A stretch of DNA of 17,863 nucleotides, taken from the NCBI GenBank assembly GCA_964629965.1, contig CAZVRZ010000113.1, forward strand, positions 1 through 17,863, given 5' to 3'. The position numbers were made by a program, and so were the translations under genes. The stretch comes from CAZVRZ01 sp964629965 (GTDB lineage: Bacteria; Chloroflexota; Anaerolineae; Anaerolineales; UBA4823). Positions within the stretch are counted from its first letter, which is position 1; every line of letters starts with the position of its first letter. This document shows, piece by piece, positions 13,819 through 17,863 of this stretch. A model generated the notes under the pieces. That model had not been told where the DNA came from and ran no database searches. It worked only from the letters and a program-made list of their open reading frames with translations.

Positions 13819-15650
13819 CTCATATCCTTCTCATACACCACTTTACCCCCCACCATCGTCAGGTCCACCATGTTGACTTTCGCCAATTGCCCAATGGAAA
13901 TCTGGGAGATATCGCTTGGCCAAACAACAAGATCGGCCAACTTGCCTGTCTCCAGCGAGCCTGTGACGGCCTCGTGATGGCCAGAGAAAGCGGCTTCGTA
14001 GGTGTGGGCGCGCAAGGCTTCGGGGAAGCTCAACACCTGGTCTGCGCCGATGGTATTCTCGCGGATGGTGTAACGGCTCATGGAACCGGCCAGGGTGGCA
14101 GCGGGCCAATAAAGCGGCGTGGAGGGCGCATCGGAGCTGATTGCCATATGCAGGCCGGCCTCCAGCCATTCACGCGTGACCAGGATGCGCTCCATCCGCT
14201 CCGGTCCATAGAGTCCATTCCAACTCTCGCCAAACAGGTAGATAAAGGCCGGCTGCGTGCAAACCACCACGCCCAGGTCTTTCATCTTCTGGGTGGCGGC
14301 AGGCGTTGTGAGAATGGCGTGTTCGATGCGGTGGCGCGGGTCCGAACGGGGGTTGGCGTTCTGCGCGGCCTCATACGCTTCCAGGGTCAGATCGGCAGCA
14401 GCGTCGCCAACACAGTGCACACAGATTTGCAAACCGGTGTTGTGCAGGCTCTTGATCGTGTCCTTGAAAATCTGCGGCGCCCAGGTGGACAGGCGATACT
14501 CCGCCCCATTATGCGGCTGATGGCAGAAGGCCGTTGGCCCTTGACCGTCGATCAAGAATTTGTAGCCGGCAAAGCGAGTGACGGCGCTATCCAGCGGCTG
14601 CACCTGCACCACCTTATCGATATCCGACGGCCATTCCAGCGTCAGGTACAGATCGTTGCGCAGGAAGAGCTTGCCTTCCTGTGAAAGCTCCTGGTACGCT
14701 CGGATGTGGTCCACACCGCGCACATTGTTATCGTGAAAGGCAGTCATTCCGCAGGCTGCCATGACGGTCTGCGTCTCCAAGATAGCCGTCCTGATTTGAG
14801 CAAGATCAATCGGCGGGGCATAGACGCGCAGCACATCCATGGCCCGNNNNNNNNNNAACACTCCGGTTAGCTCGCCATCCACTTTCTCGATGATGCCCCC
14901 CTCCGGGCTGGGCGTGCTGTTGCTGATCTTGGCGATCTGCATAGCAGCGCTGTTGGCTGTGCCCCAATGACCGCCTATGTGCATCAGGAAGACCGGATTG
15001 TCTTTGGAGACCGGGTCCAAGTCTTCTTTGGTGGGTATCATTTTGTCACCTAAAGCCAGATAGAAGCCCATGATCCATTCGCCAGCCGGGCGGCCTTTGA
15101 TGCTGTCGGCCAGGATGCGCTGCAAGCCGGAGATATCATTGACATCCGGGGGCATGAAGGGGGTGTAATACGTCTCTTGCAGGCCCCACACCCGAAAATG
15201 CAGGTGCGGGTCGATCAACCCCGGCGTGACCGCGCGGCCCCGCAGGTCAAAGATGCGGGTGTTTTCGGCGGTGAGCAAGCGCATCTCCTGGTCGCTGCCG
15301 ATCTGCAAGATTTTGTCGCCCTGGATGGCTATAGCCTGGGCGATGGAATTGGCCGCGTCCACGGTGAACACGCGCCCGTTGAGGAACAGGGTGTCGGCGC
15401 CTGCGCCCGCCGGCAAGATGGCCTGTCCGGGCTGCACAACCGGGCTGACCTGCGCCAACGGAGCGGCCATTTGCGCAGGCAAGGACGTTGCCGTAGCTAG
15501 CGGTGAATCCGGCGGCAAAACCGGCTGCGGAGTCGGGTTGGTATTTTGCCGGCACGCTAACAGAGCGCCGCCCAGTCCGAGACCGACCAGCTTCAGAACA
15601 TCGCGGCGGGATAAACGCTGCTTCTTAAGTAAATGCTGCTTTTTTAGCAT
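13815..15650 (-). CDS. Tat-exported lipoprotein amidohydrolase, YtcJ-like (contains an assembly gap)
   Basis: This is a metal-dependent hydrolase of the amidohydrolase_3/YtcJ family acting outside the membrane. The N-terminus has a twin-arginine motif SRRDVLKL (R15-R16), a hydrophobic stretch and a lipobox ending ALLAC (C33), hence a Tat lipoprotein. A Pro/Ala-rich linker follows, then the YtcJ start DTLFLNGRVFTVDAANS, the metal-binding HxH in PGLIDPHLHF, IHCVGDAAAD, RHRIEHA and ISSDAPSTP, the last with the conserved Asp. A 10-N gap falls after ELTGV; the next codon begins TT (Leu or Phe), as in the family's TGVL motif, and the frame continues beyond it. A perfect AAGGAGG precedes the ATG. 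Its TAG overlaps the TAA of the convergent GH88 gene. YtcJ proteins are mostly of unknown substrate; amide or cyclic C-N cleavage is expected. Confidence 0.88.
   Translation of the reverse strand: MLKKQHLLKKQRLSRRDVLKLVGLGLGGALLACRQNTNPTPQPVLPPDSPLATATSLPAQMAAPLAQVSPVVQPGQAILPAGAGADTLFLNGRVFTVDAANSIAQAIAIQGDKILQIGSDQEMRLLTAENTRIFDLRGRAVTPGLIDPHLHFRVWGLQETYYTPFMPPDVNDISGLQRILADSIKGRPAGEWIMGFYLALGDKMIPTKEDLDPVSKDNPVFLMHIGGHWGTANSAAMQIAKISNSTPSPEGGIIEKVDGELTGVXXXXRAMDVLRVYAPPIDLAQIRTAILETQTVMAACGMTAFHDNNVRGVDHIRAYQELSQEGKLFLRNDLYLTLEWPSDIDKVVQVQPLDSAVTRFAGYKFLIDGQGPTAFCHQPHNGAEYRLSTWAPQIFKDTIKSLHNTGLQICVHCVGDAAADLTLEAYEAAQNANPRSDPRHRIEHAILTTPAATQKMKDLGVVVCTQPAFIYLFGESWNGLYGPERMERILVTREWLEAGLHMAISSDAPSTPLYWPAATLAGSMSRYTIRENTIGADQVLSFPEALRAHTYEAAFSGHHEAVTGSLETGKLADLVVWPSDISQISIGQLAKVNMVDLTMVGGKVVYEKDMS
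14847..14856. other. Assembly gap (10 N)
   Basis: Ten undetermined bases inside the amidohydrolase gene. The reading frame matches on both sides if the gap is truly 10 bp, but ten Ns are often a placeholder, so the real length is unknown. Confidence 0.99.
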
Positions 15651-15699
15651 CGGAGCCTCCTTGGTGGGTGAGCTCCTCTTATTATCGCGCCGATTTTGT

Positions 15700-15912
15700 T
15701 CAGCCCGGCAAGGCAGTATAGCCTTTCTTCTTTACTGCGGCGATGATCGCCTCCAGGCTGAGGAGGCTTTCGTCAAACTCAACCACCATCTGCCCCTTTT
15801 GATAGCTGGCAGAGATGCGCTGAATGCCCGGCAGTTCGTCTTCCAACGTCTCGATCCGCATGGCGCAGTTGCCGCAGTGCATGTCGCTGACCAGCAGCGT
15901 TTTCTTGATCAC
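15700..15912 (-). CDS. CopZ-like heavy-metal-associated (HMA) domain protein
   Basis: This is a 70-residue single-domain metallochaperone. The metal-binding MHCGNC motif lies at residues 11-16 (the GMxCxxC class). The rest follows the ferredoxin-like HMA fold: RIETLEDELPGIQRISASY, then VVEFDESLLSLEAIIAAVKKKGY, ending PG. It would carry Cu(I) between cytoplasmic partners, such as the CopA-type ATPase three genes upstream. The start codon is GTG, whose GTGA overlaps the stop of the preceding membrane-protein gene by 4 bp, so translation is coupled. Metal specificity for copper is inferred from the neighbours; the motif alone also fits other soft metals. Confidence 0.9.
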   Translation of the reverse strand: MIKKTLLVSDMHCGNCAMRIETLEDELPGIQRISASYQKGQMVVEFDESLLSLEAIIAAVKKKGYTALPG

Positions 15913-17006
15913 GGCCGCGCTCCCCCGTCTACAAATACAATCTGTCCGGTGTACATGCCCATCGAACAGGTGAAGCGCATCTTTACGCCCGCTGGCTGAG
16001 GATCTATCTCGACCGTCACCCGCCCGGTTTCAGGCAAAAGCTCATTTATCTTCAGCGTCGGGATGACAAAATCGCGTGCACACGAGCGCGTCTTATTGGT
16101 TACCAGCTCCAATGTCACAGGCTGATTTGCAGGGGCGTTCAGCGTCTTTGGGAAGTAGCCGTTGTTCTTCACATCCAACACCAAAGCGCCCTCGAGCGGA
16201 GCCGAAATCGCAGCCGGCGATGATTCGACCGGTGTGTTTGCTGCCGCCGGGACTGGGCCGCCGGTCAGGTTGGTTAACGAAAGCGACGAGCCCATCAGGT
16301 TCAGACCGTTATTCAACGAGACCAGTCCCAACACCAACACCACGATCGCCACAAAGCGCATGAAGAACGCTTCCAGCCGCATCCCGATCTGGGTGGTCAG
16401 GTACGCTACCAGGAAGAACACCGGGCTGGCACCGAGGGTAAAAGCGAACATCAACGCCGCACCCGTTGCCGGGCTGCCCGTTGCCAGCGCAGCCGCCATC
16501 ATGGCCTGGGTCACACCGCAAGGGATGAACACCGTCAACGCGCCCAGGAACAGCGGCGTGATGAGCTCCGTGCCGTTCCGGGCCGTGCGCCGGATGTAGC
16601 GCGTAATGAACTTGGGTGGTTCCAGGTTGAAGTAGCGGAAGATGGGATGGATATTGAACATGCGCAAGGCATTGCCCACCATGAACAGGCCGATGGCGAT
16701 CAACAGGATGGCGCGCGTGATCGGATCAAAGGTTAGGAACGACCCCAGCGCGCCGAGCAGCAGGCCCAACAGCGTGTACATGACCAGCTTGGCCAACAGG
16801 AACAGGATGATCGGCAGGGCAGTGTTGGGCCCCGAGCTTGACTTGTTCTTGCTCTGCTGGCCCTTCCGTGGAGCAGCGGCTGCATTGCTCAAGTCCTGCT
16901 CAATTTGATTTGCCAGCGAACTGGCCAGCAAGCCTCCCTGGACTGCCAGGCAGCTCAACCCGCCAGTCGTCAAGCCCGTGATGAAAGCTAAAAGAACCTG
17001 CTCCAT
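15909..17006 (-). CDS. TauE/SafE (DsbD-like) membrane protein fused to a cupredoxin-like domain
   Basis: The 365-residue protein has about six membrane helices (about 5-30, 63-90, 97-116, 148-176, 180-204, 214-234) of the type annotated as sulfite exporter TauE/SafE, UreH or DsbD-like transmembrane domain. Paired intramembrane cysteines sit in GGLSCLAVQGG (C19) and FIPCGVTQ (C163). A Pro/Ala-rich linker leads to a C-terminal cupredoxin-like domain (about 272-360) with C309 and FTCSMGMYTGQI (C347, M349, M351), an extracytoplasmic soft-metal site. Residues 38-60 form a charged, flexible loop. Such fusions occur near copper genes and probably help move or sense copper across the membrane, but no reaction is established. 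It starts 3 bp after the lipoprotein stop and overlaps the HMA gene by 4 bp, so it belongs to one copper operon. Confidence 0.85.
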   Translation of the reverse strand: MEQVLLAFITGLTTGGLSCLAVQGGLLASSLANQIEQDLSNAAAAPRKGQQSKNKSSSGPNTALPIILFLLAKLVMYTLLGLLLGALGSFLTFDPITRAILLIAIGLFMVGNALRMFNIHPIFRYFNLEPPKFITRYIRRTARNGTELITPLFLGALTVFIPCGVTQAMMAAALATGSPATGAALMFAFTLGASPVFFLVAYLTTQIGMRLEAFFMRFVAIVVLVLGLVSLNNGLNLMGSSLSLTNLTGGPVPAAANTPVESSPAAISAPLEGALVLDVKNNGYFPKTLNAPANQPVTLELVTNKTRSCARDFVIPTLKINELLPETGRVTVEIDPQPAGVKMRFTCSMGMYTGQIVFVDGGARP

Positions 17007-17009
17007 ACG

Positions 17010-17525
17010 TTAGCGCTTTCCGCCATCCCAGACCATAAATGGCATGTTGATCACCACACCCGGCTGCGCAATGGTCACTTCGCCCGCCTGCTGGGCGGTC
17101 AGAACGTCTGCAGCGAACATCAACAGGCGCGCCGCGGCAGGGTCAACCCAGGTCACAACATTCAAACGGCGCAGCGGCGAATAACCTTCGCTGCCCGGCG
17201 GATTATCAAAGATGTCTGCCTGGAACCCCAACGGGCCTTTGCCTTGCAGCCCATTCTCGAAGACATACACATTCGCCAGAGCGCTATCGGGAACGCTCGC
17301 CAGTTCAGGGACAAGCAGCACCGGCGAAGACATCATATCCGAGAGGAGCTTGGCAATCTCAGGGTCTGAAACCTCGGTATGGGTAAAGTAAATTTCTTTG
17401 CCTTCCGCATACGCCTTACCCGCAGGCAACAGCGCGGTTGGTATCTGTTCGTCTTTGGGGGAACAGGCCGCCAAAAGCAGCGCTGAAAAAATAGTTGCCA
17501 GTAAAAAGGAAAGCTTGATTCTCAT
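17010..17525 (-). CDS. Small lipoprotein of the copper operon, function unknown
   Basis: The 171-residue product has a clear signal peptide with lipobox L-A-A-C (C21). I chose the ATG at 17525, with GGAG 9 nt upstream, over an upstream one that would overlap the ATPase gene and lack a signal start. The mature domain (about 35-171) begins KEIYFTHTEVSDPEIAKLL and has PVLLVPELASVP, LGFQADIFDNPPGSEGYSPL, then a WVDPAAARLL segment and VVINMPFMVWDGG at the end. The GFQADIFDNPPG...YSPL pattern recalls a widespread uncharacterised extracytoplasmic family, but I cannot name it with certainty. No Cys apart from the lipid anchor, so metal binding would rely on His, Met or Asp. It lies 19 bp after the P-type ATPase gene and 3 bp before the membrane-protein gene. 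Confidence 0.75.
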   Translation of the reverse strand: MRIKLSFLLATIFSALLLAACSPKDEQIPTALLPAGKAYAEGKEIYFTHTEVSDPEIAKLLSDMMSSPVLLVPELASVPDSALANVYVFENGLQGKGPLGFQADIFDNPPGSEGYSPLRRLNVVTWVDPAAARLLMFAADVLTAQQAGEVTIAQPGVVINMPFMVWDGGKR

Positions 17526-17544
17526 TTTTGGAAACTCCAACTCA

Positions 17545-17863
17545 CTAAATTTTCCTACCTCGTAAACGCAAGCTGTTGCTGACCACAAAGACGCTGCTGA
17601 AGGCCATCGCTCCGGCGGCCAGCATGGGGTTTAAATAGCCCAGCATGGCGGCCGGGATCAGGATGATGTTATAGAAGAAAGCCCAGAACAGGTTCTGCTT
17701 GATAGTACTCACCGTCAGGCGCGAGAGGGAGATGGTGCGTCTCACGCCGCGCAGGTCGCCGCCCATCAGCGTCACCGGGGCGGCCGCCATGGCCACATCC
17801 GTGCCGGCGCCGATCGCCAATCCAACATCCGCCTGCGCCAGCGCCGGGGCATCGTTGACGCCA
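17545..17863 (-). CDS. copA: Copper-translocating P1B-type ATPase, C-terminal fragment
   Basis: Only the last 106 residues are in the window; the frame is open to the right edge. Visible are GVNDAPALAQADVGLAIG, the end of the phosphorylation (P) domain hinge, then GTDVAMAAAPVTLM and the last two membrane helices (TIKQNLFWAFFYNIILIP and MLAAGAMAFSSVFVVSNSLRL). The M--SS motif in the last helix and the N-S-L-R-L end are the signature of the Cu(I) class, where these Met and Ser residues form the transport site. It would export Cu(I) using ATP. The stop is TAG. It is the most upstream visible gene of the leftward copper operon. The family is certain; copper rather than silver is highly likely. 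Confidence 0.93.
   Translation of the reverse strand, partial: GVNDAPALAQADVGLAIGAGTDVAMAAAPVTLMGGDLRGVRRTISLSRLTVSTIKQNLFWAFFYNIILIPAAMLGYLNPMLAAGAMAFSSVFVVSNSLRLRGRKI

Noticed and set aside
13887..14684. 265-codon plus-strand open frame
   Set aside because: It lies opposite the amidohydrolase, whose strand carries clear family motifs. The frame is a GC-rich antisense shadow with no recognisable domain.
15226..15999. 257-codon plus-strand open frame
   Set aside because: It runs opposite the amidohydrolase N-terminus and the HMA gene; composition is low-quality (Arg/Ala/Ser-rich) with no family resemblance.

Overview
The window looks like a contig from a Gram-positive-like (monoderm) environmental bacterium, most plausibly a Chloroflexota member of the Anaerolineae type. 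This is inference: several lipoproteins have long Pro/Thr/Glu-rich linkers after the lipobox cysteine, there is a Tat lipoprotein, no porin or outer-membrane genes are visible, and base composition is near 50% GC rising to about 60% at the right end. A 10-N scaffold gap at 14847-14856 shows this is a draft or metagenome assembly.

Left flank (1-2705, minus strand): a partial SPFH/band-7 membrane protein, a trans-aconitate 2-methyltransferase (tam) and a small secreted lipoprotein of unknown function.

Centre (2793-13818): what I read as one carbohydrate-utilisation locus. A five-gene Opp/Dpp-type ABC importer runs leftward in the order solute-binding lipoprotein, two permeases, two ATPases. 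Running rightward from the same 279-bp intergenic region are a LacI-family repressor, a heparinase II/III-family polysaccharide lyase without a signal peptide, and a GH88 unsaturated glucuronyl hydrolase. Together they suggest import of uronic-acid oligosaccharides (glycosaminoglycan-like or similar) by a transporter family usually annotated as peptide-specific. A cytoplasmic lyase and hydrolase would then degrade them, under LacI control. The intergenic region holds recognisable promoters in both directions and palindromes at both of them.

Right flank (13815-17863, minus strand): a copper module consisting of the C-terminal end of a CopA-type P1B ATPase, a small lipoprotein, a TauE/SafE-like membrane protein fused to a cupredoxin-like domain, and a CopZ-like metal-binding protein. 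It is followed by a Tat-exported YtcJ-type amidohydrolase whose stop codon overlaps that of the GH88 gene. The coding strand changes at 9.6 kb and 13.8 kb, and GC content steps up inside the GH88 gene near 13.08 kb. I see no rRNA, tRNA, CRISPR array, transposase or phage gene, and no gene-free stretch longer than 300 bp.
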